Part shown: in pieces, positions 43,876 through 53,421 of the stretch
Layout: each line of letters starts with the position of its first letter
Numbering within the stretch: the first letter of the stretch is position 1
Origin: Candidatus Dechloromonas phosphoritropha
GTDB lineage: Bacteria; Pseudomonadota; Gammaproteobacteria; Burkholderiales; Rhodocyclaceae
Assembly (NCBI GenBank): GCA_016722705.1
Contig: JADKGN010000001.1
Coordinates: 496,001 to 560,000 of the forward strand
Reading direction: 5' to 3'
DNA: 64,000 nt
The notes under the pieces: generated by a model
What the model was told of the DNA's origin: nothing
The model's database searches: none
What the model saw: the letters and a program-made list of their open reading frames with translations, nothing else
Program-made: the position numbers and the translations under genes

Positions 43876-45558
43876 TCATTGCGTTGCAAGATGCGTCCCT
43901 CTCGCAATCGGCTGCGTGTCGTCGGCGATCCCTCCAGCCACCATGCGTACGATTCGATCCGCCAGCGCCAGGCTGGCCGGACGATGCGTGATGAGGATCA
44001 CCGTCCTCTTGCTCAGCGCGTGATGACAGTCTTCGATGAATGATCTTTCGCCCTGCGGGTCGAACATTGCCGTGGCTTCATCGAGTATGAGTATTGGCGC
44101 ATCCTTGAGCAGGGCACGCGCCAGAGCAATGCGCTGACGCTGACCGCCCGACAGCTTGACGCCCTGATCGCCAATCATCGTGTCATACCCCTGCGGCAGG
44201 CGGCTAATGAAATCGTGCGCCTGGGCCGTTCTGGCAGCCCTCTCAATCGCTGCATGGTCGGCATCGAAGCGGCCATAGCCAATGTTGTCGCGCACGCTCC
44301 CGTTGAACAGCAGCACATGCTGCGGAACAATGCCGATCTGGCTGCGCAGGCTACGCAGGCTGACGCCCGCAATGTCGATGCCGTCGATCAATATCTGCCC
44401 GCCATCCGGCTCGTGAAGTCGCATCAGCAGATGGACGATCGTGCTTTTCCCGGCACCGTTTTCGCCGGTAAGGGCCACCGTTTCTCCGGCACGAATGTGC
44501 AGGTCGATGGCTTGCAGCGCCGGAGCGCGTCCGGGGTAGGCGAAGGTAACATCACGAAACTCGATTTCGCCGAGCACCGCCGGTAGTACCCGGTCACCGT
44601 GAAATATCGGCTCGGGAGATTCGTTGAGGACGCTCTGCAGTCGTTTCAGGGTCCCGCGCGCCTGTTGCGTCTGGCCGTAAATGCTGGCCAGCGCACTGAC
44701 CGGGCGCGTCAGGAGCGCGGCGTAGAGCAGGAAGCTGACCAGTTCCGCCGGCGTCATGCTGCCGTCACCAACCCGCTCGCTCGCCAGCCAAAGGATGAGC
44801 AACACCGCGGAAGCGGCAACGAACTGTATGGAAGGCTCGAGCGCGGCGTGGATTTTATGCTCGGTCATGCTGAGGTGAAAGATACGCAGAATCTGCTTGC
44901 GATAGCGTTGTGATTCCTCTGGCTCGCGCGTAAAGGTCTTGATCGCCGGCAACATGCCGAGATTTTCCTCGGCGATGCCAACGGCGGCGGCATGTTCCGC
45001 CTGCAACTGGCTGGCAAGCGGACGCAACCGGCGCCCGATGATCTTGAGCAGCAGATAGAACAAGGGAATCAGTACGGCGATCATGACGCCAAGCAGCAGA
45101 TCGGTACGGAACAGGACGAATACCGCACCGGCCACTGTCAGCAACTGCGGAATCATCTGCAACAATGTGCCGGTGATGAAACCGGACAGTTGGGCAGCCT
45201 CGAAAGTAAGCATGGCCAGAATGTCGCCCTGGCGCCGTTGATGATAGAAAGCGAGCGGCAAGGCCTGCAGGTGATCATAAATACGAACACGCAAATCCGC
45301 CAGAATCCGTTCGCTGGTGCTGCCCAACAGATAAGCGTTGGCAAACTTGAGTAGCGCCTGCACGGCAAAGAGCGCGAGCAGGATCAGTAATATTGGACCG
45401 ACGTTGGCTTGGCTGCCCGCCAGCAAATCGCCAGCGAAACGACCTCCCAGCCAGGGTATGGCCAGCACCGTCGCGGTTTCGATCAGCATCAGGATGCCGG
45501 CAAGGGCGAGACTGACTCGATATGGCGCGGCGTAACCCAGGAGCAAGCGTAAATTCAT
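43876..45558 (-). CDS. Lasso peptide ABC exporter (protein D)
   Basis: 560 residues from MNLRLLLGYAAPY; the frame is open to 45618. Six TM segments form an exporter-type membrane domain, followed by an ATPase with Walker A TGENGAGKST, signature LSGGQRQRIALARAL, Walker B ILILDEATAMFD and switch His in VILITHRP. It has no N-terminal C39 peptidase domain, as expected where B1/B2 cleave the leader. It would export the mature lasso peptide and give immunity. First gene of the cluster. Confidence 0.88.
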   Translation of the reverse strand: MNLRLLLGYAAPYRVSLALAGILMLIETATVLAIPWLGGRFAGDLLAGSQANVGPILLILLALFAVQALLKFANAYLLGSTSERILADLRVRIYDHLQALPLAFYHQRRQGDILAMLTFEAAQLSGFITGTLLQMIPQLLTVAGAVFVLFRTDLLLGVMIAVLIPLFYLLLKIIGRRLRPLASQLQAEHAAAVGIAEENLGMLPAIKTFTREPEESQRYRKQILRIFHLSMTEHKIHAALEPSIQFVAASAVLLILWLASERVGDGSMTPAELVSFLLYAALLTRPVSALASIYGQTQQARGTLKRLQSVLNESPEPIFHGDRVLPAVLGEIEFRDVTFAYPGRAPALQAIDLHIRAGETVALTGENGAGKSTIVHLLMRLHEPDGGQILIDGIDIAGVSLRSLRSQIGIVPQHVLLFNGSVRDNIGYGRFDADHAAIERAARTAQAHDFISRLPQGYDTMIGDQGVKLSGGQRQRIALARALLKDAPILILDEATAMFDPQGERSFIEDCHHALSKRTVILITHRPASLALADRIVRMVAGGIADDTQPIARGTHLATQ

Positions 45559-45923
45559 GGCTTCGGAGGGTATCTGAAAAACAGCGACGAAAAAATGGTC
45601 CTGAAACCACATCCGCACGGTTGAGGAATTGCCCGGCTATGCCGATATGTCAACGACCATGATATCCATGCACGTGCCCAACCGGGGCAGGCGTGGGCTG
45701 GTCTTGCCTGTCGACCGCATGCAGTCGTCGTTACGCAGCGTTTCAACCATTGTTCACGATGCGGCGCGCTGGGGCGCGGTAAGCAGGTTTGTCGCGGTCG
45801 TCCGTGAAAAAGGGACAAAATTGGTGGCGTGGTTGTGCTGCCGCTTTCACAATGGCGGCATGGTCGTATAACCGGATTTGCGCAGCCTTTCGTCTGCCTT
45901 GAATACACGCCAGAGAATGCCCG
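45559..45923. other. Divergent intergenic region, probable promoters of the lasso operon and clpX-like gene
   Basis: I see no gene. The region must drive the minus-strand lasso genes and the plus-strand AAA+ gene. I found no strong -35/-10 pair or long operator-like repeat by eye; short T-rich stretches occur around 45810-45835. Confidence 0.4.
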
Positions 45924-46901
45924 ATGAAACCGAGTGAAATCGTTGCCCAGTTGAACCGCTTCGTGATCGGCCAGAACGACGCGAAGCGGATTCTCGCCGT
46001 CGCCGTCTATGCGCATTTCCGCAAGGTGGCGATGAGCGATGTCGATCGACTGGAGATGCTGAAGAGCAACATCCTGCTGATCGGCCCGACCGGCACTGGC
46101 AAGACGCTGCTCTGCGAAACGCTGGCGCGGGTGCTCGAATTGCCTTTCGTTACCGCCGACGCGACGTCGCTGGCGCAGACCGAATATGTGAATGAGGAGC
46201 TCGATGCCATCCTGCAGCGTCTGCTCGAACGCGCCGGCGGTGATCCCGAACGGGCCGGGCGCGGCATCGTCTTCATCGACGAGGTGGACAAGCTGAAGGC
46301 GATCAGCGGCCAGGCGCGCGCCGCTTCGGGCGAGAACGTCCAGCACGCGCTGCTCAAGATCATGGAAGGTTCCCTAATACGCCTCAAGAGCGGCCAGACG
46401 ATCGATACCAAGCAGATCCTGTTCATCTGCGGCGGCGCCTTCGTCGGGCTGGAAAGCATTCTCGCCGAGACGCAGGCTTTCGGTTTCATCGCCACGGCGG
46501 CGAGCGACGACCAGAAGATGCTCGACCGCCTCAACGCCCGCGTCAAGCCGACCGATCTCTTTCGCTTCGGCCTGATCCCGGAGTTCGCCGGCCGCCTGCC
46601 GATCATCGCCCGGCTCAAGGAGTTGTCGAAGGACATGATGGTGCGCATCATGATCGAGCCGCAGCATTCGATCTACCGCCAGTTCCGCGCCATCCTGCAG
46701 AACGAGGGCGTCGAGCTGGTGATCGAGCCGGCGGTGTTCGGGCAGATCGCCGACCTCGCGCTCGAATTCAAGGTCGGCGCGCGCAGCCTGCGCGGCCTGT
46801 TCGAGGAAATGATCACGCCGGTGCTCTACGTAGTGCCGGATCGACCCGAGGTGAAAAAGGTGGTGATCCGCTCGCTGTTCGAGGAAGCGGTCTTTTCCTG
46901 A
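45924..46901 (+). CDS. ClpX-like AAA+ protein without zinc domain
   Basis: 325 residues. It starts KPSEIVAQLNRFVIGQNDAKRIL, i.e. directly at the AAA+ module; the ClpX N-terminal zinc-binding domain (~60 residues) is absent. Walker A is GPTGTGKTLL, Walker B IVFIDEVDKL, sensor/arginine region FGLIPEFAGRLP. The pore-1 loop GYVG of ClpX is EYVN here, and the ClpP-binding IGF loop is reduced to AFGF. It is thus a paralogue with altered substrate handling, perhaps ClpP-independent. It is not in an operon. Confidence 0.85.
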   Translation: MKPSEIVAQLNRFVIGQNDAKRILAVAVYAHFRKVAMSDVDRLEMLKSNILLIGPTGTGKTLLCETLARVLELPFVTADATSLAQTEYVNEELDAILQRLLERAGGDPERAGRGIVFIDEVDKLKAISGQARAASGENVQHALLKIMEGSLIRLKSGQTIDTKQILFICGGAFVGLESILAETQAFGFIATAASDDQKMLDRLNARVKPTDLFRFGLIPEFAGRLPIIARLKELSKDMMVRIMIEPQHSIYRQFRAILQNEGVELVIEPAVFGQIADLALEFKVGARSLRGLFEEMITPVLYVVPDRPEVKKVVIRSLFEEAVFS

Positions 46902-46911
46902 AGCGCCGCCT

Positions 46912-47442
46912 TCAGCGCATCCTGCGCTGGCGCCAGGAGCGGATCAGCCAGAAGCGCCAGGCGGTCTTGGTCAGTACATAGCCGAGAACGGCGAGCAGCG
47001 ACGCCAGCAGCACGAGGCCAATGCCGAGCGGTTTGCCGACACCGAGCATCCAGGTTTGCATGGCCTGGGTCCATTCGACGAATCGCGTCATCTCAAAGGT
47101 TGGCGGTTCAATGAAACCGTTGCTCTCGCCGATGGCGAAGCGGCCGATTTCGTAAGCCAGCATGTATAGCGGCACGATGGTGAAGGGATTGGTGTACAAG
47201 GTGACGAGCATGGCCAACGGCAGGTTGACGCGAAAGACCAGCGCGCAGATCGCCGCCCCGAGCATCTGCAGCGGCCCCGGGATCAGGCCGCAGAACATGC
47301 CCGCCGCCACCGCACCGGCCGCCGAATGGCGGTTGAGGCGCCACAGCCGCGGGTGCAGCAGCGAATTGCGGAACGGCCGCAACCAGCGATTATCGGAAAC
47401 CGCATCGTGGTTGGGCAGGTATTTTTTCAGGTGCTTGCGCAT
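46912..47442 (-). CDS. DUF2062 membrane protein
   Basis: 176 residues with the DUF2062 pattern (HSAAGAVAAGMFCGLIPGPLQML, then LYTNPFTIVPLYMLAYEIG) and three to four TM helices, the last followed by a basic tail (RSWRQRRMR). Function is unknown; some relatives are fused to or sit beside glycosyltransferases. It is convergent with the clpX-like gene and divergent from comEC (23 bp apart), a common betaproteobacterial arrangement. Confidence 0.9.
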   Translation of the reverse strand: MRKHLKKYLPNHDAVSDNRWLRPFRNSLLHPRLWRLNRHSAAGAVAAGMFCGLIPGPLQMLGAAICALVFRVNLPLAMLVTLYTNPFTIVPLYMLAYEIGRFAIGESNGFIEPPTFEMTRFVEWTQAMQTWMLGVGKPLGIGLVLLASLLAVLGYVLTKTAWRFWLIRSWRQRRMR

Positions 47443-47465
47443 GATGTGACCACTATTATTGCAGG

Positions 47466-49832
47466 ATGCGCCTCAATGTTCTCGCCTTCGCCGCCGGCAT
47501 CATCGCCCTGCAGATGCAGCCAGAACTGCCGCCGGTGTGGCTTTGGGCGCTGGGCGGGCTGCTGCTGGCGCTGCCGGCGCTGCGCTGGCGCAACGCGTTG
47601 GCAGCTCGCGGGCTGCTGCTGGTGGCCTGTTTCGCCCTCGGTTTTGCGTGGGCCGGGTGGCGTGCCGAGCTGCGGCTGGCTGAGGAACTGCCAGGCGCAT
47701 GGGAAGGGCGCGATGTCGAGATTATCGGCGTCGTCGCGAGTTTGCCGCAGGATTTCAGTCAGGGCAGCCGCTTCGAATTTGACGTGGAAAGGTGGTTGAC
47801 CGCGCCCGACAGGATGTACCCTTGGGGTACGGAAGCCGTCGTTCCCCAGCGGATCATGCTGTCGTGGTATCAGGGGCGACGCGACGGCGAAGCCTTCGAA
47901 CGCCCGCCGCTACGCCCCGGCGAACGCTGGCAACTGACGGTGCGCCTCAAGCGGCCGCACGGCAACGCCAATCCTAACGGCTTCGACTATGAAGCTTGGC
48001 TGCTCGAACGCGACATTCGGGCCACCGGCTACGTGCGCCAGAACCCGGCGCAGCGCCTGGACGAGATGGTCTGGCGGCCATCCTATATCGTCGAACGCCT
48101 GCGCCATCAGGTGCGCGCCTCGTTTGCGGCGATGCTGCCGGCCGATCGCTACCCGTGGGCCGGTATCCTGGTGGCGCTGGTGGTTGGCGATCAGAAGGCG
48201 ATCCAGGGCGACCTGTGGACGACCTTCAATCGCACCGGAACGACGCATCTGATGTCGATATCTGGGCTTCATGTGACGATGGTCGCCGCCTTGTTCGGGC
48301 TGCTGATTGGCGCGCTGTGGCGGCGCGTGCCGGCGTTCGCCCTGCGTCTGCCGGCGCAGCGGGCAGCGGTGCTGGCCGGTTGTCTGGCGGCTTTCTTCTA
48401 CGTTCTACTCGCCGGTTTCGCGGTGCCGGCGCAGCGCACGCTATACATGCTGCTGGTTGCCGCGCTGGCGCAGAGTTCGGGGCGCATCGTCGCGCCCAGC
48501 CGCACACTCGCCCTGGCGCTGCTGGTGGTCCTGCTGATCGACCCGTGGGCGGTGCTGGCAGCCGGATTCTGGCTGTCGTTCGGCGCGGTCGGCGCACTGC
48601 TTTATGTCGGCGCGGCGGTGGTCGGCGAAGCTGGGAGGGGTGGCAATGGCGGCGGCTGGCACGAAAAACTCCGCGCCTGGGGCGTCGTCCAATGGACGGC
48701 AACGCTCGCTTCGCTGCCGGTGCTGCTGCTCGTCTTCCAGCAATTTTCGCTGGTTTCGCCGCTGGCCAACGCGCTGGCGATTCCGGTGGTCAGCTTCATC
48801 GTCACGCCGCTGGCGCTACTCGCCGCCGTCATTCCGTGGTGGCCGATCGCCGCGCTGGCGCATACGGTGCTCGGCTGGTTGATGGTTTTCCTCGAATGGT
48901 GCGCAGCTTGGCCAGTCTGGCTGGCGCCGGCACCGCCGCTGTGGGCGGCAATCATCGCCGGATTGGGTGTGGCGATCTGCCTGCTGCCGCGCGGCATGCC
49001 GGGGCGTCTGCTCGGCGTGGCACTGCTGCTGCCGGCCATTTTCTGGCCAGTCGAGCGGCCACCCGAAGGCGAAGCCTGGGTAACGGTGCTCGATGTCGGG
49101 CAGGGCCTGGCGGCCGTGGTGCGGACCCGTGATCACACGCTGCTCTATGATCCGGGGCCGCTCTACAGCGCCGAATCGGATGCTGGGCAACGTGTGGTCG
49201 TGCCCTACCTGCGGGCGCTCGGCATCAACAAGGTGGACGTCCTGATGGTGACGCATCGCGACAGCGACCATGCCGGTGGCACGGGATCGGTCAAGGCGGC
49301 ACTGGCGGTCGGCAAGGTGGTTTCGTCGCTCACCGAGATCGATGGCGAATTGTGCAGCAATGGCCAGCACTGGGACTGGAACGGCGTGCAATTGACCGTG
49401 CTGCACCCGGAAATGGACGATTATGTTGAGAAGCGCAAGAGCAACAACCTGTCGTGCGTGCTGCGCATCGACGCTGGCGGCAAGCGCATGCTGCTGACTT
49501 CCGACATCGAGGCGCGCGACGAGGTTGCCCTGCTGCAGCGCGATCCGGTGGCGCTGAAGGCCGACGTGCTGCTGATGCCGCACCACGGCAGCCGCACCTC
49601 GTCGACGCCGGCCTTCATCGCCGCTGTCGGCGCGCCGGAAGTGGTGATTCCGGTAGGCTACCGCAACCGCTTTCGTCACCCCAAGGCTGACGTGGTCGAA
49701 CGTTACGCAGTAACCGGCGCGAATCTGTGGCGTACAGACCGCGACGGGGCGCTGCGGGTTTCATTGAGCGAAGGCGGCGCCACACTCGGCGCGTGGCGCA
49801 CCGAACATCGCCGCTACTGGCATGGTCGGTGA
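47466..49832 (+). CDS. comEC: ComEC/Rec2 DNA-uptake channel
   Basis: 788 residues. N-terminal TM segments and the DUF4131 region are followed by the Competence domain (LMSISGLHVTMVAALFGLLIG) and a C-terminal metallo-beta-lactamase domain (TVLDVGQGLAAVVRT, then MVTHRDSDHAGGTG, then LMPHHGSRTSS) with its metal-binding HxxDH set. It translocates single-stranded DNA across the inner membrane during transformation. Complete and of normal length. Confidence 0.94.
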   Translation: MRLNVLAFAAGIIALQMQPELPPVWLWALGGLLLALPALRWRNALAARGLLLVACFALGFAWAGWRAELRLAEELPGAWEGRDVEIIGVVASLPQDFSQGSRFEFDVERWLTAPDRMYPWGTEAVVPQRIMLSWYQGRRDGEAFERPPLRPGERWQLTVRLKRPHGNANPNGFDYEAWLLERDIRATGYVRQNPAQRLDEMVWRPSYIVERLRHQVRASFAAMLPADRYPWAGILVALVVGDQKAIQGDLWTTFNRTGTTHLMSISGLHVTMVAALFGLLIGALWRRVPAFALRLPAQRAAVLAGCLAAFFYVLLAGFAVPAQRTLYMLLVAALAQSSGRIVAPSRTLALALLVVLLIDPWAVLAAGFWLSFGAVGALLYVGAAVVGEAGRGGNGGGWHEKLRAWGVVQWTATLASLPVLLLVFQQFSLVSPLANALAIPVVSFIVTPLALLAAVIPWWPIAALAHTVLGWLMVFLEWCAAWPVWLAPAPPLWAAIIAGLGVAICLLPRGMPGRLLGVALLLPAIFWPVERPPEGEAWVTVLDVGQGLAAVVRTRDHTLLYDPGPLYSAESDAGQRVVVPYLRALGINKVDVLMVTHRDSDHAGGTGSVKAALAVGKVVSSLTEIDGELCSNGQHWDWNGVQLTVLHPEMDDYVEKRKSNNLSCVLRIDAGGKRMLLTSDIEARDEVALLQRDPVALKADVLLMPHHGSRTSSTPAFIAAVGAPEVVIPVGYRNRFRHPKADVVERYAVTGANLWRTDRDGALRVSLSEGGATLGAWRTEHRRYWHGR

Positions 49833-49856
49833 TACATTTCTGGTACGGGAGGCTAT

Positions 49857-49904
49857 ATGCAATTCAGAAAACAATGTGTGCATTGCGTAAGTGATCGCAT
49901 ATGA
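49857..49904 (+). other. 15-codon leader ORF coupled to the next gene
   Basis: ATG with GGGAGG upstream encodes MQFRKQCVHCVSDRI and stops at a TGA that overlaps the ATG of the following hydrolase (ATGA). The 5' flank and first codons closely repeat those of the hydrolase gene at 53422 (GGTGATACATT, then ATGCAATTCAGA), so it looks like the start of a duplicated gene whose body was replaced. Confidence 0.55.
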
Positions 49905-50824
49905 CACTCCGCCATTTTCTGGCAATACTGCTCTGCTGCACGATGGGCTTCTCCAGTCTGGCCGCGCCTGTCGAAAACAGGTTTTTCACCAATCGTGATG
50001 GTCTGCGCCTGCATTACCTCGAAGCCGGCCACGGCCAGAACGCCATTGTTCTCATCCCGGGTTGGTTGATGCCGGCAGCGGTGTTCCGTCTTCAGCTCGA
50101 AGCGCTGGGCGAGCACTTCCGCGTACTGGCTTTCGATCCGCGCTCGCAGGGGCAATCGGAAATCTCGAGCGAACCCCACGATCCGGCGCGGCGCATGGCC
50201 GACATCGAGGATTTCCTGCACGCTGCCGGTGTCGGTGACTACGTTCTCGCCGGCTGGTCGCTCGGCGTGCTGGAATCGCTGGATTTTATCGAACGCAAAC
50301 CACAACCGGGTCTGCGTGGCCTGATCCTGATCGACAATTCAATCGGTGAGGGCACGGCGCCCAAGCCAGCCACACGCAGATCGAAACGTAGCAGCGCCAA
50401 CCCCAGGGAACGCGAGCAATACCTGCGCGATTTCTGCCGCGGCATTTTCCAGACACCACCGCCTCACGACATTGGCGAGGCCGTGCTGCAGTCAGCGCTG
50501 CGGGTGCCTGCAAGCGCGGCCAATCAGATGATCGCCCAGCCCTATCCGCGCACCTACTGGCGGGAGATTGTGGCAAGGCAGCAAATACCGGTGCTCTATG
50601 CCATTCGCCCGCGCTTGCGCGAACAGGGGGATGCGCTGCTCGCGCGCAAGGGCGCGCAACTGGCGCAGGTGGAAGTCTTCGAGGATGCGGGCCACGCGCT
50701 CTTCGTTGACGCGGCGCCGCGCTTCAATGCGCTGACCGTCGACTTTGCCCGCCGTGCCTTTATTTTTCCAGCGGACGCCGCACGACCTGCAGCGAACGGG
50801 CATCAGCCTTCTTCAGGTAACTGA
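49901..50824 (+). CDS. Exported alpha/beta hydrolase
   Basis: 307 residues with a signal peptide (FLAILLCCTMGFSSLAAP). Hydrolase landmarks: oxyanion region VLIPGWLMPAAVF, nucleophile Ser in AGWSLGVLES, and the late His in FEDAGHALFVDAAP. Substrate unknown. It is predicted periplasmic, unlike the two hydrolases at 53.4-55.1 kb. Its last 65 bp overlap the convergent gene on the minus strand. Confidence 0.85.
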   Translation: MTLRHFLAILLCCTMGFSSLAAPVENRFFTNRDGLRLHYLEAGHGQNAIVLIPGWLMPAAVFRLQLEALGEHFRVLAFDPRSQGQSEISSEPHDPARRMADIEDFLHAAGVGDYVLAGWSLGVLESLDFIERKPQPGLRGLILIDNSIGEGTAPKPATRRSKRSSANPREREQYLRDFCRGIFQTPPPHDIGEAVLQSALRVPASAANQMIAQPYPRTYWREIVARQQIPVLYAIRPRLREQGDALLARKGAQLAQVEVFEDAGHALFVDAAPRFNALTVDFARRAFIFPADAARPAANGHQPSSGN

Positions 50825-51836
50825 AGGCGAACGGCAGTTCGCGCGGCGAACTTTCGGCCCGGTAGGCCGCTGCCAGCGCGGGCTGTGAGGTCGTCGTGAA
50901 AAGCCGGTGGGCCTGGCTGAACTTGCCATATAGACGCACCGGCCCAATCTTGCTCAGATCCTTGTAATCGAGTCCGGTTTCGTCCTGCACGACGATTGGG
51001 GCGCCGGCTACCAGCGCGTCGCGCAGGACGGTAAAATTGGGTTGCTGCAGCAAGTGCGAAGCAGCCTTGAGCAGGGTCGGTTGTGTCGCCATGCCCATGA
51101 TCCACGCCAATTTCGGTTCCGCTGCTTTCAAGGCGCTATCCGAAAGATCCAGACTCACATAGTCCAGCGTTACCCTGCGCCCCTCCTTGCTCAGGGACAG
51201 GCGCACCGAGCCCGACCTGGTCTCGCCACTCGCGGCTTCCCATTCGCCCTTGACGGCATTGAAACTGAGTGGTGTTACGCCGGTGACCTCATAACCCAGC
51301 CGTGTGGCAAAAGCCATCAGGATGGTTGTCGTACCGATGCCGTTGGTACCGTCACGCTGATCGTCGTCGAGATCGAGAGTCCGGAAATAGCCGAGCTTGC
51401 CAAATTTCTCCCAGGCACTGCCGAGCTTCTTCTCCAAGGTCGCACGCTGCGCGGCGTTCATGTTTTCGAGTTGCGCCGGCTGCCGTGCTCTCTGGATCGC
51501 CACCAGCACGTAACGTTCGGCTTTCGGATAGACGCGCTCGAGAGTTACGAAATCCGGGCCGGAAAAAGGGTAAAACACAGTACCGCGGCCCCAATAGGCC
51601 ACTTCACGCTTACTCCAGGCCGCCAACGGCTGGCCGACCTGTTTGTCGTAGTTCGCCCAGGCCTGGTCGGCCCGTCGCTGGAAAGCCTTGTGTTCGGCAT
51701 CCGTGGCCGGTGCATCGAGCCCGGTAAAAAAGAGCGCCGCCTGCTGGGGAGTCATTTCCACGGCGGCAGCAGGGACCACAACGGAAGCCAGTGACAGCGC
51801 GCAAATCACTACATTGCGAGTCAGGTTGTGCAACAC
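50760..51836 (-). CDS. Periplasmic protein of unknown function
   Basis: 358 residues with a signal peptide (NVVICALSLASVVVPAAAV). The body has few recognisable motifs (AYWGRGTVFYPFSGPDFVTLERVYP, then LDLDDDQRDGTNGIGTT); the wording YPFSGPDF plus a Trp/Tyr-rich N-terminus is seen in uncharacterised proteobacterial proteins. I cannot name a family. It is convergent with the preceding hydrolase gene and 24 bp upstream of the permease stop, the same strand. Confidence 0.7.
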   Translation of the reverse strand: MLHNLTRNVVICALSLASVVVPAAAVEMTPQQAALFFTGLDAPATDAEHKAFQRRADQAWANYDKQVGQPLAAWSKREVAYWGRGTVFYPFSGPDFVTLERVYPKAERYVLVAIQRARQPAQLENMNAAQRATLEKKLGSAWEKFGKLGYFRTLDLDDDQRDGTNGIGTTTILMAFATRLGYEVTGVTPLSFNAVKGEWEAASGETRSGSVRLSLSKEGRRVTLDYVSLDLSDSALKAAEPKLAWIMGMATQPTLLKAASHLLQQPNFTVLRDALVAGAPIVVQDETGLDYKDLSKIGPVRLYGKFSQAHRLFTTTSQPALAAAYRAESSPRELPFAFSYLKKADARSLQVVRRPLEK

Positions 51837-51860
51837 GTTGCGTTTTCCGAAAAAATGAAT

Positions 51861-53147
51861 TCAGGGGAAGCGACGCATGCCGACGCGCGCCACGAAGAAC
51901 AGTCCGACCAGCGCCAGCGCGATGCCGACCTCCTGCGGACTCTGCACCGCGCCCAGGACCAGGACCACTGTCGACACCCCGACGAACAGCGGGGCAAAGA
52001 CATAGCGCACCAGCATCAGCGGCCGGCCCTCGAGATCGCAGCTACGACGGTACAAACCCAGAACGCAGAGGATCGGGAAAAGGCCCAGCAGGAAACCCAT
52101 GACGGTAAGTATCTGCACGAACGAGCCAGTCAGCACCATGGCGATGGACAGTCCCGCCTGCAGCCAGACCAGACGCGGCGTCACTACCGCCGCCGTCCCC
52201 TCTTCGTCGCCGGCCTTGCCGAACCAGCCGAGCATGGTAGCGAGCACGCGCGGCCCGAGAAAAGCCGATACTCCGAGGGACGACAGCAGGGCAAAGGCCA
52301 CCAGCCCGGAGAACACCGCCGAAGCCTGGGCGCCAAAGAGATGCTTGACCAGCACCGCGATGACCGGGCCGACGCCATCGAGTTCCCGGGCCGACAGGTG
52401 TGTCAGCAGCACCGCATTGATCGCCACGTACAGCAGCATGATGATGGTCGTACCCACCATCATGGCGCGGCGCACGTTGCGCGCCGGGTCGTGGATCTCG
52501 CCGGCGACATAGATCGCCGCGTTCCAGCCGCTGTACGCAAACATGACCAGCATCATGGCGAGACCCCAGGGGGCGCCAAACTCTGTCGCCTGACTAACCT
52601 GCACGGATTCGGCGGGCTGGTTCGCGACGGTCGGCGCCACAAGGAAGATGCCGTAAAGGGTCAACCCCGCCAGCAGGGAAAACTTGACGGCGGCCAGGAG
52701 GGTCTGGACGCGCAAGGCCGTCGGCCCGAGCAGGCCATGCAGCCCGGTCACCAGCAGCAAGGCCATGCATGCCACAAGGTCCGGACGCAGGCTCACGCCC
52801 GGCAAGGCCTCGCCAAGATAGGCCGCCAAGGCCAGCGAAGAAGCCGCATTCCCCGCCGCAAAGGCAACCACGAAAGAGGTCCAGCCAGCGACCTCGCCCA
52901 GGGTCGGTGAGAAAAGTTCGCGCAGGATTGTGGCTTCGCCGCCATTGCGTGGCATGCTGCGCGCCAGTTCGCCATAGCACCAGGCGCCGATCCAGGCGAG
53001 GATGCCGCCGGCCACCCAGACCCCGAGCACCGCCCACGGCGCCTTGAGCAGCGACAACATGATCCCGGTGGTGGTCAGAATACCCGTGCCAAGCATGCTG
53101 GCGACGATCAGGAAGGTAGCGGAAAAGGTATTCAGTTGTTTGCGCAT
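51861..53147 (-). CDS. APC-superfamily amino-acid permease
   Basis: 428 residues from MRKQLNTFSATFLIVASMLGTG; the frame is open to 53423. About 12 TM helices; the APC helix-1 motif is SMLGTGILTTTGIML and helix 6 carries FAYSGWNAAIYVAGEIHDPARN, a substrate-binding and gating signature. Likely an amino-acid/polyamine transporter; the substrate cannot be read from sequence. Confidence 0.9.
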   Translation of the reverse strand: MRKQLNTFSATFLIVASMLGTGILTTTGIMLSLLKAPWAVLGVWVAGGILAWIGAWCYGELARSMPRNGGEATILRELFSPTLGEVAGWTSFVVAFAAGNAASSLALAAYLGEALPGVSLRPDLVACMALLLVTGLHGLLGPTALRVQTLLAAVKFSLLAGLTLYGIFLVAPTVANQPAESVQVSQATEFGAPWGLAMMLVMFAYSGWNAAIYVAGEIHDPARNVRRAMMVGTTIIMLLYVAINAVLLTHLSARELDGVGPVIAVLVKHLFGAQASAVFSGLVAFALLSSLGVSAFLGPRVLATMLGWFGKAGDEEGTAAVVTPRLVWLQAGLSIAMVLTGSFVQILTVMGFLLGLFPILCVLGLYRRSCDLEGRPLMLVRYVFAPLFVGVSTVVLVLGAVQSPQEVGIALALVGLFFVARVGMRRFP

Positions 53148-53421
53148 CAACGGTGACCCTTGCCTGACACGTCGCACATTCCCATGCCAGCCCCAAAGCA
53201 AAAAATCGGTGCGCAACATTAGCATGTGGAAACACCGGGATCGCCGGGCCAGCGGCGATTCAGGCGGTTTTTCTCCGCCTGTTGTGGTGTTTTGACACAT
53301 ACATGCCCGGCCGGGCGAAAAACTGCTGTTTCCGCGCGGCAAAATGACATGGGAAAGCGGCATCCGCACACTGCCACTAGCGGCACAACCGGTGATACAT
53401 TCGGGGTTCAGGAGGGAAGAC

